A program made the translations under genes and the position numbers. A DNA stretch of 64,000 bases from contig NZ_JAKLTS010000002.1 of NCBI RefSeq assembly GCF_022012445.1, forward strand, positions 372,001 through 436,000, in the 5' to 3' direction. The stretch comes from Massilia sp. TS11 (GTDB lineage: Bacteria > Pseudomonadota > Gammaproteobacteria > Burkholderiales > Burkholderiaceae_D). The notes under the pieces were generated by a model. It was not told the DNA's origin. It saw only the letters and a program-made list of their open reading frames with translations, and did no database searches. Below, piece by piece: positions 29,221-40,298 of this stretch (its first letter is position 1; each line of letters starts with the position of its first letter).

Positions 29221-29781
29221 ATGAGTTACTACCGGCGCGTCTGGCAACCAGGCGCCCACTATTTCTTTACCGTTGTTACCGAGCGCCGCCAACCGGCCCT
29301 GGCCTCGCTGGCGGTGCGTCGCGCCTTGCGCTGCGCGATTGAGGCAGTGCGGCGCGGCCGGCCTTTCGACATCACGGCCTGGGTCATGATGCCTGATCAC
29401 ATCCACACGATCTGGAAGTTGCCGGAGGACGATGCCGACTTCGCCACGCGCTGGCGCTTGATCAAGTCACAGGTCACGCTCAGCTGTGGTGAGGATTGGT
29501 ACCGCGCCCAATGGCAGAGCCCAGGGCGCAAGCGGAAACGCTGCGGCACGCTCTGGCAGGCGCGTTATTGGGAGCATCTGATACGTGACGAAGACGACCT
29601 GGGGCGGCACATCGACTATATCCATTGGAATCCCGTCAAACATGGCTTGGTGAGCCAGGTGCGGGATTGGCCGTGGTCATCGTTTCATCGTTACGTTCGG
29701 CATGGAATTTATGCGCCGGATTGGGGGACCGGGGATGGGGGAGCGCTTGGGTTTGCCAAGCGGGTTGACATCGGTGATTGA
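29221..29781 (+). CDS. REP-associated tyrosine transposase (RAYT, Y1_Tnp)
   Basis: A 186-residue HUH-type transposase of the REP-associated family. The metal-binding motif is in WVMMPDHIHTIWKLP (HIH), and the nucleophilic tyrosine lies in RHIDYIHWNPVKHGLV, the family signature; GTLWQARYWEHLIRDEDDL precedes it. Such proteins nick and rejoin single-stranded REP hairpins, several of which lie directly downstream. Start at 29221 (MSYYRRVWQPGAHYFFTVVTE); an in-frame ATG at 29212 lies inside the hairpin. The gene is clearly less GC-biased than its neighbours, fitting acquisition. Its 3' end is partly duplicated at 29836. It appears complete and could be active. Confidence 0.92.
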   Translation: MSYYRRVWQPGAHYFFTVVTERRQPALASLAVRRALRCAIEAVRRGRPFDITAWVMMPDHIHTIWKLPEDDADFATRWRLIKSQVTLSCGEDWYRAQWQSPGRKRKRCGTLWQARYWEHLIRDEDDLGRHIDYIHWNPVKHGLVSQVRDWPWSSFHRYVRHGIYAPDWGTGDGGALGFAKRVDIGD

Positions 29782-29787
29782 CACGGC

Positions 29788-29814
29788 GCGCGGGTCTGAA
29801 GACCCGCCCTACGA
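29788..29814 (+). repeat. REP hairpin a
   Basis: GCGGGTC-TGAA-GACCCGC (29790-29807) followed by CCTACGAC, 7 bases after the transposase stop. It forms a 7-bp stem with a 4-base loop and is the likely substrate of the adjacent RAYT protein. Confidence 0.85.
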
Positions 29815-29835
29815 CGCCACGTACGCTGCAACGCG

Positions 29836-29965
29836 GTCAAACATGGCTTGGTAAGCCGTGGTCATCGTTTCATCGTTACGTTCGGAATGGAATCTATGCG
29901 CCGGATTTGGTGGCGGGGGCGTGCTTGGGTTTGTCGAACGGCTTGACAACGGTGATTGAAACGAT
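29836..29965 (+). pseudogene. Degenerate copy of the transposase 3' end
   Basis: GTCAAACATGGCTTGGT and then CGTGGTCATCGTTTCATCGT with its continuation repeat the last ~150 bases of the transposase gene (29635-29781), with a 16-base deletion and several substitutions that destroy the frame. It ends in its own REP hairpin, so transposase tail plus REP form a duplicated unit. Confidence 0.85.
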
Positions 29966-29992
29966 GCGCGGGTCTGAAGACCCGCCCTACGA
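29966..29992 (+). repeat. REP hairpin b
   Basis: A second GCGGGTC-TGAA-GACCCGC hairpin (29968-29985) with the same CCTACGAC tail and orientation as hairpin a, at the end of the degenerate transposase copy. Confidence 0.85.
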
Positions 29993-30050
29993 CCGCATCG
30001 AATGTCGTACGTCGGGTCCAATTCACCGGCCGCATGTACCAGCGCCAGGT

Positions 30051-30075
30051 CGTAGGGCGGGTCTTTAGACCCGCG
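30051..30075 (-). repeat. REP hairpin c, inverted
   Basis: GTAGGGCGGGTC followed by TTTA and GACCCGC: the same stem in the opposite orientation, with a loop differing by one base from the complement of hairpins a and b. Confidence 0.8.
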
Positions 30076-30108
30076 TAAATCCATCGCCCGCATTCACCGG
30101 CGCAAATC

Positions 30109-30168
30109 GTAGGGAGGGTCGTAGGACGGGTCGTAGGGCGGGTCGTAGGGCGGGTCTTCAGACCCGCG
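30109..30168 (-). repeat. REP hairpin d with four tandem 12-bp units
   Basis: Four consecutive 12-mers GTAGGGAGGGTC, GTAGGACGGGTC, GTAGGGCGGGTC and GTAGGGCGGGTC (30109-30156) run into TTCA-GACCCGC (30157-30167), so the left half of an inverted REP is repeated four times before a single right half. The two units nearest the hairpin are identical and the outer ones have drifted, fitting stepwise slippage or repeated processing. Confidence 0.85.
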
Positions 30169-30204
30169 TTAATCCACCACCCGCAACCACCATCACCCTC
30201 TCAA

Positions 30205-31689
30205 TCACCGCCCAGCCGCATCCGTGATACCCGCAAACCACTGCGCCAGCTCCGGCGTCAGCTGTTCCTCACGATAGCGCCAGGCCCAGTTCCCGCCCAT
30301 CTTGCCGGGGAAGTTCATGCGTGCTTCCTCGCCCAGATTCAGGGCATCCTGCATCGGCGCCAGCACCGTGTTGGCGGGCGACTGCCACAGCGCCTCGATC
30401 ATCACCGGCGTGATCTCATCCTCATTAAAGCCGCGCCCGAAGTAATGGCAGACATGGTCGCGCTCGTGCTGGGGAATCGTCTTAAACCAGCCGCGCGTGG
30501 TGTTATTGTCATGCGTGCCCGTGTAGGCGATGCTGTGCGGGATGTAGTTGCGGGCCAGGAAGGACGGATTGTTCTCGCTGAAACCGAACTGGAAAATCTT
30601 CATGCCGGGGAAACCGGCCCCATCACGCAGCGCATTGACTTCCTCGGTGATCACGCCCAGGTCCTCAACCACGATCGGAATCTCGCCGAACTCGGCCTTG
30701 ATCGCATTGAACAGGTCGATGCCCGGCCCCTTGACCCAGCGCCCATGCACGGCCGTCGGCTCGCTGGCCGGAATCTCCCAGTAGGCCTCGAAACCGCGGA
30801 AGTGGTCGATGCGGATGATGTCGACCTGGGCCAGCAGGGCGCGGATGCGGTCCTTCCACCAGGCATAGCCATTGGCCTGCATCACGTCCCAGCGGTAGAG
30901 CGGATTGCCCCAGCGCTGGCCGGTGGCGCTGAAATAGTCGGGCGGCACGCCAGCCACGACACTCGGATTGCCGTCGGCATTCAGATAGAACTCATCCTGG
31001 TGCGACCAGGTATCGGCGCTGTCGAAGGCGACGAAGATCGGGATATCACCCATCACCTCGACGCCCTTGGCGTTCGCATAGCGCTTGAGCTGGCCCCACT
31101 GGCTGAAGAACACGAATTGCAGCCAGCGGTGCAGATCGATCGCGCTCCCGTGCGCGGCGGCCCAGTCGTTCAGCTGCGGCTGGCAGCGGGCGCGCAGCTC
31201 GGGCGTCCACTCGGTCCAGGCGCGCCCATCGTGCGCATCCTTGATCGCGCAGAAGCGCGCATAGTCTTCGAGCCAGTAGTCCTGCCGCTTGCAGAAGGCC
31301 TCGTAGGCGCTCTTCTGACCGGGCGTGGCCTTGGCCACGAAGGCGCCGTGGGCCTTGGCCAGCAGGGCCTTCTTCCACGGGATCACCCAGCCGTAGTCGA
31401 CCGCCTCGGTGGGGAAGGGCGGCACCTCGGCCAGATCGGCGCTGTCGAGGAAGCCCTGCTCCTGCAGGTGGTCGAGCGAGATCAGCAGGGTATTCCCGGC
31501 CATCGAAGACAGGCACTGGTAGGGCGAATCGCCATACGAGGTCGGGCCCAGCGGCAGCAGCTGCCAGATCTTCTGGTGGCCGGCGGCCAGCCAGTCGACA
31601 AAGCGGTAGGCGGCCGCACCCAGGTCGCCAATGCCATAGCGGCCGGGGAGGGAAGTCGGGTGCAGGACAATGCCCGAGGCGCGTTTCAT
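30205..31689 (-). CDS. malQ: 4-alpha-glucanotransferase (amylomaltase, GH77)
   Basis: A 494-residue cytoplasmic GH77 enzyme that transfers glucan segments between maltodextrins and releases glucose. Signatures: SGIVLHPTSLPGRYGIGDLG and PLGPTSYGDSPYQCLSSMAGN near the start, IIRIDHFRGFEAYWEIPA (nucleophile Asp), VVEDLGVIT (acid/base Glu) and YTGTHDNNTTRGWF (transition-state Asp). The start at 31689 has an AAGGAGA ribosome-binding site; a longer frame entering the intergenic region is rejected. The length is the short form (about 500) without the N-terminal extension of E. coli MalQ. Last gene of MFS-glgB-glgP-malQ, 23 bases after glgP. Confidence 0.94.
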   Translation of the reverse strand: MKRASGIVLHPTSLPGRYGIGDLGAAAYRFVDWLAAGHQKIWQLLPLGPTSYGDSPYQCLSSMAGNTLLISLDHLQEQGFLDSADLAEVPPFPTEAVDYGWVIPWKKALLAKAHGAFVAKATPGQKSAYEAFCKRQDYWLEDYARFCAIKDAHDGRAWTEWTPELRARCQPQLNDWAAAHGSAIDLHRWLQFVFFSQWGQLKRYANAKGVEVMGDIPIFVAFDSADTWSHQDEFYLNADGNPSVVAGVPPDYFSATGQRWGNPLYRWDVMQANGYAWWKDRIRALLAQVDIIRIDHFRGFEAYWEIPASEPTAVHGRWVKGPGIDLFNAIKAEFGEIPIVVEDLGVITEEVNALRDGAGFPGMKIFQFGFSENNPSFLARNYIPHSIAYTGTHDNNTTRGWFKTIPQHERDHVCHYFGRGFNEDEITPVMIEALWQSPANTVLAPMQDALNLGEEARMNFPGKMGGNWAWRYREEQLTPELAQWFAGITDAAGR

Positions 31690-31712
31690 TCTGATCTCCT
31701 TATGCGTTCTGA

Positions 31713-34163
<2,451 letters not shown>

Positions 34164-34190
34164 CAGTCTTTCCTGATCGGGTGGTTCTGT

Positions 34191-36350
34191 TCAGCTCAGC
34201 TTGAGCATCACGGTGGCCAGCGGCGGCAGCGTCAGGGCCAGCGAGTCGGCCTGCCCGTGGGCGCCGATGGCCTCCGTGTGCAGGTCGCCATTGCCGACCC
34301 CGCTGCCGCCATAGATGCTGGCATCGGTGTTGATGATTTCGCGGTAGCGGCCGGCGGCCGGCACCCCGATGCGGTAGCCGTGGCGGACCACGGGCGTGAA
34401 GTTACAGACGACGATGACGAAGTCGCCTTGCTCGTCGTAGCGCACGAAGGACAGCACCGAATTGGCGCGGTCGTCATGCGCGATCCAGGCGAAGCCGCGC
34501 GGATCGCAATCGCGTGCATGCAGGGCCGGGTAGGCGGTGTAGACCGCGTTCAGGTCTTTCACTAGGCGCTGCACGCCCTGGTGCTGGGGATCGCCCAGCA
34601 GCTGCCAGTCCAGGCTGCGGTCATGGTTCCATTCGGCGAACTGCGCGAATTCGCCGCCCATGAACAGCAGCTTCTTACCCGGATGGCCCCACATGAAGCC
34701 GTAATAAGCGCGCAGGTTGGCAAAGCGCTGCCAGGTGTCGCCTGGCATCTTGCCGATCAGGCTGCCTTTGCCGTGCACGACTTCGTCATGCGACAGGGGC
34801 AGCACAAAATTCTCACTGAAGGCGTAGACCAGGCCGAAGGTCATCTGGTCGTGGTGGTGGGCACGGTAGAGCGGGTCCTTCTTCATGTACTCGAGCGTGT
34901 CGTGCATCCAGCCCATATTCCACTTGTAGCCGAAGCCGAGCCCGCCATCATGGACGGGGCGCGACACTTGCGGGAAGGAGGTCGATTCCTCGGCCATCGT
35001 CACGGCCTGCGGGCGTTCGGCGCCGAGCACCGTGTTCACCCGGCGCAGGAAGGCGATGGCCTCCAGGTTCTCGCGCCCGCCGTGGATGTTCGGCACCCAT
35101 TCGCCTTCCTTGCGGCTGTAGTCGCGGTAGAGCATAGAGGCGACCGCGTCCACGCGCAGGGCGTCGATGCCATAGCGCTCGGTCCAGAACAGGGCATTGC
35201 CGACCAGGAAATTGGCCACCTCGCGCCGGCCGTAGTTGTAGATCAGGGTGTTCCAGTCCTGATGGAAGCCTTCGCGCGGGTCGGCGTGTTCGAACAGACA
35301 GGTGCCGTCGAAGCGGCCAAGGCCAAAGGCGTCGGTCGGAAAGTGGCCGGGCACCCAGTCGAGAATCACGCCGAGGCCAGCCGCATGGCAGGCATCGATG
35401 AAGGCGCGGAAGTCCTCGGGCGTGCCGAAACGCGCGGTCGGCGCGTACATGCCGGTCGGCTGGTAGCCCCAGGAGCCGTCGAACGGGTGCTCGTTCACCG
35501 GCATCAGTTCGAGGTGGGTGAAGCCCATCTCCTTCGCATAGGGAATCAGCTGTTCGCCCAGTTCGCGGTAGCTGAGCCAGCGGCCGTCGGCATGGCGGCG
35601 CCAGGAGCCCAGGTGCACTTCATAGATGCTGACGGCGGCGCCCGTGCCGATGGCGGCCTGGCGCGCGGCGCTGGCCGGGGCCGCGGGCGGCAGCGTGGCC
35701 ACGACCGAGGCGGTGTCCGGGCGCAGTTGGGCGCGCAGGGCGAAGGGGTCGGCCTTGAGCAGCACTTCGCCGCTGGCGGCGAGGATCTCGAATTTATACA
35801 GGTCGCCGGCCTGCACCTGGGGCACGAACATCTCCCACACGCCGCACTCGCGGCGCAGGCGCATCACATGGCGGCGCCCGTCCCACTGGTTGAAGTCGCC
35901 GACCACCGACACCCGATGTGCGGTCGGCGCCCAGACGGCAAAGGCGGTGCCTGGCACGCCTTCCATGCTGGCCGGGTGGGCGCCCATCTTTTCGAACGGG
36001 CGGTTGTGCGTGCCTTCGGACAGCAGCCAGACATCGAGCTCGCCCAGCACCGGGCCGAAGCGATAGGGGTCGTGCAGGGCCTGCTCGCCCTGGCCCCAGT
36101 CGACCAGCAGATGGTAGGGGAAAGGATGCTTGCGGCGCGCGAGCACGCCTTCAAACAGATCGGTGCCGCCAATGCGGGCCAGGCTGGCCACCGTTTTGCC
36201 GCTGTTCTCGTCGACCACCTTGACGGTCGCCGCGCCCGGCAGCAGGGCACGCACACACAGCTTGCCGTCCACGCTGTGCATGCCGAGCACGGCGAACGGG
36301 TCGCCATGCTGGCCGGCCTGCAGGGCCTGAAGTGTCGATGCGTCGAGCAT
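34191..36350 (-). CDS. glgB: 1,4-alpha-glucan branching enzyme (GH13_9)
   Basis: A 719-residue branching enzyme that cuts alpha-1,4 chains and rejoins them by alpha-1,6 links in glycogen. It has both N-terminal modules (an N1 beta domain at about 1-105 and CBM48 at about 115-215, [22 protein letters not shown]), the barrel with [36 protein letters not shown] (nucleophile), MAEESTSFP (acid/base) and [12 protein letters not shown], and a C-terminal beta domain. The start at 36350 follows a perfect AGGAGG. It begins 10 bases after the MFS gene stop and is followed by glgP. Confidence 0.95.
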   Translation of the reverse strand: MLDASTLQALQAGQHGDPFAVLGMHSVDGKLCVRALLPGAATVKVVDENSGKTVASLARIGGTDLFEGVLARRKHPFPYHLLVDWGQGEQALHDPYRFGPVLGELDVWLLSEGTHNRPFEKMGAHPASMEGVPGTAFAVWAPTAHRVSVVGDFNQWDGRRHVMRLRRECGVWEMFVPQVQAGDLYKFEILAASGEVLLKADPFALRAQLRPDTASVVATLPPAAPASAARQAAIGTGAAVSIYEVHLGSWRRHADGRWLSYRELGEQLIPYAKEMGFTHLELMPVNEHPFDGSWGYQPTGMYAPTARFGTPEDFRAFIDACHAAGLGVILDWVPGHFPTDAFGLGRFDGTCLFEHADPREGFHQDWNTLIYNYGRREVANFLVGNALFWTERYGIDALRVDAVASMLYRDYSRKEGEWVPNIHGGRENLEAIAFLRRVNTVLGAERPQAVTMAEESTSFPQVSRPVHDGGLGFGYKWNMGWMHDTLEYMKKDPLYRAHHHDQMTFGLVYAFSENFVLPLSHDEVVHGKGSLIGKMPGDTWQRFANLRAYYGFMWGHPGKKLLFMGGEFAQFAEWNHDRSLDWQLLGDPQHQGVQRLVKDLNAVYTAYPALHARDCDPRGFAWIAHDDRANSVLSFVRYDEQGDFVIVVCNFTPVVRHGYRIGVPAAGRYREIINTDASIYGGSGVGNGDLHTEAIGAHGQADSLALTLPPLATVMLKLS

Positions 36351-36359
36351 GGAGCCTCC

Positions 36360-37637
36360 TCAGTGCGCCGCCGCCGGTGCCGCCGTGGCCGCGGCCGGCG
36401 ACGCGTTGTCCTTCACCAGCAGCCAGAGTACGGCGGAAGCGGCCAGGCAGGCGCCGCACAATTCGAACACCACGGCCTTGTCCTGGGCGGCGGCGATCAC
36501 GCGGCCGAGCACCAGGCTGGCAAACAGCTGGGGCAGCACCACCGACAGATTGAAGATGCCCATGAAGAAGCCCATGCGGCTGCGGTCGACCTTCTCGCTC
36601 ATGATGGCAAACGGCAGCGAGACGATGGCCGCCCAGCCGACCCCGACCATGGCCATCAGCGCATACATCTGGCCGGCCGTGCGCGCCGTGAAGGCGATCA
36701 GGAAATAGGCGGCGGCCATGATGGCCAGGCTCAGCACCTGCACGCGGACGCGCCCGATCTTCAGGGCCAGCGGGCCGAACACGAAGGCCGGCAGCAGGAA
36801 GCCGACCGTGCTCATGATGGCGAAGGAATTGCCGATGATCTGGCCGGCCTGGGCCGAGGCGAGCTCTTTGGCCGCATCGGCCGCGATCAGATGCTGCTGG
36901 ATGAAGGCGATGATGTAGACGAACATGCTCTGGGCGCCGACCCATGACAGGCCGTGCGCCACATAGATGCGCCACAGCTGGCCCCAGTCGGTGGCGCTCT
37001 TGGCGGCGCTGACTTCGGCTTCGAGCTGGCGCGGCTCCTCGATGAAGAACATCGGCAGCACCGAGAACAGGAACACCAGCACGATGCCGACATTGATCAG
37101 CATGTAGTTGTCGAGCTGGCCGCCGATCACATACGCGGCCACGCCCCAGAAGCCGGAGATGGTCTGCATCCAGGTATAGCCCTTGAGGCGCGGCGGGCCG
37201 TCGGGCGTGACATCGGCGATGATGGCGCGGGTCGGGTTGAAGCTGATATTGATGGCCAGGTCGAGCGTGACGGCGATGATCACCGCCACCACCAGAATAT
37301 TGCCGATGCCCAGCAGGTTGGACACCACATCGATGCGCGGCAGCAGGAACAGCATCAGCGAGGCCAGCACCCCGCCGATCAGGATGAAGGGCCGGCGCCG
37401 GCCGCCCCAGAACCAGGCCTTGTCGGAAATAATGCCGATCAGGACCTGGCCAAGAATGCCAGCCAGCGGGCCCGAGGCCCAGACGATGCCGATCTCGTCG
37501 ATCTTCAGATTGTATTTGGTGGACAGCAGCCAGCTCAGCGCGGAGATCTGGATGCACAGGGCAAAGCCCATCGCCGTCGAAGGCAGGCTGATGAGGGCGT
37601 AGAAAGCCGGGCTCAGTCTCTTTTGCATCTCAAGCAT
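36360..37637 (-). CDS. MFS sugar transporter (SLC45-like, maltodextrin type)
   Basis: A 425-residue inner-membrane carrier with 12 predicted membrane segments. The first loop signature reads GRRRPFILIGGVLA, and the N-terminal LPSTAMGFALCIQISALSWLLSTKYNL is typical of bacterial SLC45-type carriers tied to maltose or sucrose loci. It probably imports maltose or maltodextrin with protons. The start at 37637 (MLEMQKRLSPAFYALI) has AGGGGA five bases upstream; a 14-codon longer form is less likely. It heads the operon with glgB, glgP and malQ. It is a distant paralogue of the second carrier at 40299. A HexR-like site lies 48 bases upstream. Confidence 0.85.
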   Translation of the reverse strand: MLEMQKRLSPAFYALISLPSTAMGFALCIQISALSWLLSTKYNLKIDEIGIVWASGPLAGILGQVLIGIISDKAWFWGGRRRPFILIGGVLASLMLFLLPRIDVVSNLLGIGNILVVAVIIAVTLDLAINISFNPTRAIIADVTPDGPPRLKGYTWMQTISGFWGVAAYVIGGQLDNYMLINVGIVLVFLFSVLPMFFIEEPRQLEAEVSAAKSATDWGQLWRIYVAHGLSWVGAQSMFVYIIAFIQQHLIAADAAKELASAQAGQIIGNSFAIMSTVGFLLPAFVFGPLALKIGRVRVQVLSLAIMAAAYFLIAFTARTAGQMYALMAMVGVGWAAIVSLPFAIMSEKVDRSRMGFFMGIFNLSVVLPQLFASLVLGRVIAAAQDKAVVFELCGACLAASAVLWLLVKDNASPAAATAAPAAAH

Positions 37638-37684
37638 GGGTGTCCCCTGATTGTTGTCGTACTGCGTATTGTGCCTCAAAAGTC

Positions 37685-37699
37685 TGTTGTTTGACTACA
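37685..37699. promoter_or_regulatory. HexR-like site in the divergent glycogen/maltodextrin control region
   Basis: TGTTGTTTGACTACA fits TGTAGT-N3-ACTACA with a single mismatch. It lies 48 bases before the MFS start on the minus strand and 56 bases upstream of the -35 of the alpha-glucosidase promoter. It shares the exact half-site ACTACA and spacing with the perfect palindrome at 16210. Confidence 0.55.
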
Positions 37700-37754
37700 A
37701 AAATGATTCCCTGAAATCCCTGCGCCCCGCATGGTCCCTATGAAAATGCCTGGT

Positions 37755-37783
37755 TTGACAGGGGTGTTTGCGCGTGTTATTTT
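37755..37783 (+). promoter_or_regulatory. Sigma-70 promoter of the alpha-glucosidase/glycogen operon
   Basis: Consensus TTGACA (37755-37760), a 17-base spacer and TATTTT (37778-37783, four of six). Transcription would begin near 37790, about 35 bases before the ATG at 37825. This is the best sigma-70 match in the window. Confidence 0.6.
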
Positions 37784-37824
37784 GCTACATCGACTATTCC
37801 TGGCAGGAAGATTACAGTCCCATC

Positions 37825-40257
37825 ATGCACAAAAAAGCGGCAAGTCTGGCCTTGGGCCTGGTGTTTTCTTCCTGGCTGCTGACGGCCGCAGCGGCGCCGG
37901 GCCCGGTGCTGCCGGTCGGCGCCGTACAGGCCGTCAGTATTCAGGGCCAGCAACTGCGCCTGCGCACCGAGCATGCCCAGGTCGAGATCACGCCCTACAG
38001 CCCGACCGTGCTGCGCGTGCGCATCGCCAGGCAGGCGCTCGGTCCCGACCATTCGTATGCGGTGGTGGCCAAGCCGCAGGCGGCCGGCGCCAGCATCAGC
38101 CAGGATGCGCAGGAAATCGTGATCCGCACGAGCGGCTACACGGCGCGCATCGCGCGCCAGCCGTTTGCGGTGGCCGTCTACAGCCCCGATGGCAAGCTGA
38201 TCAACCGGGACGAGCCCGGCCTGGGCAGCAGCTGGATCGGCGAGGAAGTGGCCACCTACAAGAGCCTGCAGGAAGGCGAGCGTTTCCTCGGCCTGGGCGA
38301 GAAGGGGGGCAGCCTCGACCGGCGCGGCAGCGCCTACAGCAACTGGAATACCGACGCCTTCCGCTACACCAACGAGACCGACCCGCTGTACGCCACCATC
38401 CCCTTCTATATTGGTGTGCACCACGGGCTCGCCTACGGCCTGTTCTTCGATAACAGCTACCGCAGCGACTTCAATTTCGGCGCCTCCAACCGCCGCTTCG
38501 CGTCCTTCTCGGCCCAGGGCGGCGAGATGGACTACTACCTGATCACCGATCCCGACGTGGCCGGCATCCTGCGCAGCTACACCTGGCTGACCGGGCGCAT
38601 GCCGCTGCCGCCCTTGTGGAGCCTGGGCTACCAGCAGAACCGCTACAGCTATATGAGCGAGACGGACGTCATGCGCGTCGCCCACACGCTGCGCGAGAAG
38701 CGTATCCCGGCCGATGGCATCACGCTCGACATCCACTACATGGACCAGTACAAGGTCTTCACCTGGGACCGCCAACGCTTCCCCGATCCGGCCGGAATGG
38801 CACAGCGCCTCGCGGCCCTCGGCCTGAAGCTGACCGTGATCGTCGATCCCGGCGTCAAGCAGGAAAGCGGCTACGCAAGCTTCGAGCGCGGCCTGGCCAA
38901 GGACGTGTATGTGAAATACCCGGACGGCAGTCCGTACAGCGGCGAAGTCTGGCCCGGCTGGTGCTTCTTCCCCGACTTCACGGCGGCCAAGGGGCGCGCC
39001 TGGTGGGCCAATGAGGTCGGCGCCTATGCGCGCGCCGGTGTCGCCGGCCTGTGGAACGACATGAACGAGATTTCCACATGGGGCCAGGCGATGCCGAACA
39101 ATCTGCTGTTCGATTTCGACGGCCAGCCGACCACCCACCGCCAGGCGCGCAATGTCTATGCGCTGAATATGACGCGCGCCAGCTACGAGGGCATGAAGGC
39201 GGCGACCGGCCAGCGCCCGTTCCTGCTGACGCGCTCCGGTTTCGCCGGCACCCAGCGCTATTCGGCCCTGTGGACCGGCGATAACACGGCCAGCGACAGC
39301 CATATGCTGCTCGGCGTGCGCCTGCTCAATAGCCTGGGCCTGTCGGGCCTGGCCTTCACCGGGATGGACATCGGCGGCTTCATCGGCTCGCCCAGTCAGG
39401 GCCTGTACGCGCGCTGGATGCAGCTGGGCGCTTTCACGCCTTACTTCCGCAACCACTCGGGCTATGACACCAAGGCCGCCGAGCCCTGGACCTTCGGCGA
39501 GGATGTGCTGAACAATGTGCGCAGCTATATCAACCTGCGCTACCGCCTGCTGCCCTACCTGTACGCGGCCTTCCACGAGGCCAGCAGCAGCGGCCTGCCG
39601 GTCATGCGCTCGCTGGCGATCGACTACACGCACGACGCCCACGTGTATGCGCGCGACTTCGAGAACCAGTATCTGTTCGGTCCCAGCCTGCTGGTCGCGC
39701 CCTTCGAGAGTACGGCCCGTTTCGGCAAGCTGTATCTGCCGGCCGGGGCCTGGTACGACTTCTACACCGATGCCGCGCACGCCGGCGGCCGCGAGCAGCT
39801 GCTGGAACTGGCGCCGACCCGTCTGCCCGTCTTCGTCAAGGCCGGCGCCATCATTCCGATGCAGTCGCAGATTCAGAGCACGGCCGAGCAGCCCGCGCCG
39901 ACCCTGGTGCTGCACCTGTACCGCGGCGAGCAGGCGTCCAGCTTCCGCTATTATGAAGACGACGGCAGCAGCTTCGCCTACGAGCAGGGCGGCTACTACG
40001 CGCGCAGTATCGGCATGGACCCGGCGCGCCGCCAGATCAGCTTCGGCGCCGTGGAGGGCCGCTACGACAGCCGCTTCACGCGCGTCGAACTGGTACTGCA
40101 CGGCTTTGGCGCGGCGCCCCGTCTGCAGCGCGACGGGCAGGAGCTGGCCGTGACGGCCGGCAGCGCCGCCATGCTGGGTGAGGATCAGCCCGAGCGCGCG
40201 GCGGTCGCGCGCGTGGTGATCGACCATCCGCGCACGGCATTCAGCATCACTTATTAA
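37825..40257 (+). CDS. Exported alpha-glucosidase, GH31
   Basis: An 810-residue GH31 enzyme with signal peptide MHKKAASLALGLVFSSWLLTAAA. N-terminal beta domains precede the barrel (from about 250, WSLGYQQNRYSYMSE). The nucleophile motif is GLWNDMNEISTW and the acid/base aspartate lies in WTGDNTASD; RNHSGYD and C-terminal beta domains follow. It removes terminal alpha-linked glucose from maltodextrins in the periplasm; alpha-xylosidase activity is a less likely alternative given the glycogen context. The ATG at 37825 is preferred over 37768 because the signal peptide begins here, although the ribosome-binding site (AGGAAG) is about 14 bases away. First gene of the seven-gene plus-strand arm. 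Confidence 0.9.
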   Translation: MHKKAASLALGLVFSSWLLTAAAAPGPVLPVGAVQAVSIQGQQLRLRTEHAQVEITPYSPTVLRVRIARQALGPDHSYAVVAKPQAAGASISQDAQEIVIRTSGYTARIARQPFAVAVYSPDGKLINRDEPGLGSSWIGEEVATYKSLQEGERFLGLGEKGGSLDRRGSAYSNWNTDAFRYTNETDPLYATIPFYIGVHHGLAYGLFFDNSYRSDFNFGASNRRFASFSAQGGEMDYYLITDPDVAGILRSYTWLTGRMPLPPLWSLGYQQNRYSYMSETDVMRVAHTLREKRIPADGITLDIHYMDQYKVFTWDRQRFPDPAGMAQRLAALGLKLTVIVDPGVKQESGYASFERGLAKDVYVKYPDGSPYSGEVWPGWCFFPDFTAAKGRAWWANEVGAYARAGVAGLWNDMNEISTWGQAMPNNLLFDFDGQPTTHRQARNVYALNMTRASYEGMKAATGQRPFLLTRSGFAGTQRYSALWTGDNTASDSHMLLGVRLLNSLGLSGLAFTGMDIGGFIGSPSQGLYARWMQLGAFTPYFRNHSGYDTKAAEPWTFGEDVLNNVRSYINLRYRLLPYLYAAFHEASSSGLPVMRSLAIDYTHDAHVYARDFENQYLFGPSLLVAPFESTARFGKLYLPAGAWYDFYTDAAHAGGREQLLELAPTRLPVFVKAGAIIPMQSQIQSTAEQPAPTLVLHLYRGEQASSFRYYEDDGSSFAYEQGGYYARSIGMDPARRQISFGAVEGRYDSRFTRVELVLHGFGAAPRLQRDGQELAVTAGSAAMLGEDQPERAAVARVVIDHPRTAFSITY

Positions 40258-40298
40258 GCACAAGGGCGCTCCAGCGCCCGACCCACCGGAGACACGCA

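Larger units (their letters stand above)
29782..30204. other. REP cluster downstream of the transposase (423 bp, no gene)
   Basis: No real coding sequence is present. The interval holds four REP-type hairpins with the stem GCGGGTC/GACCCGC, a degenerate copy of the transposase 3' end and four tandem 12-mers. Two REPs are in one orientation and two in the other, a BIME-like layout. It separates the plus-strand transposase from the 3' end of malQ. Confidence 0.85.

Noticed and set aside
29778..30068. A plus-strand open frame of 96 codons through the REP region.
   Set aside because: It is built from REP hairpins and the frame-shifted transposase fragment and has no independent coding signal.
30109..30168. 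A CRISPR array, because of the short tandem repeats.
   Set aside because: The 12-mers abut directly with no spacers, and no cas genes are present; they are repeated half-REP units.
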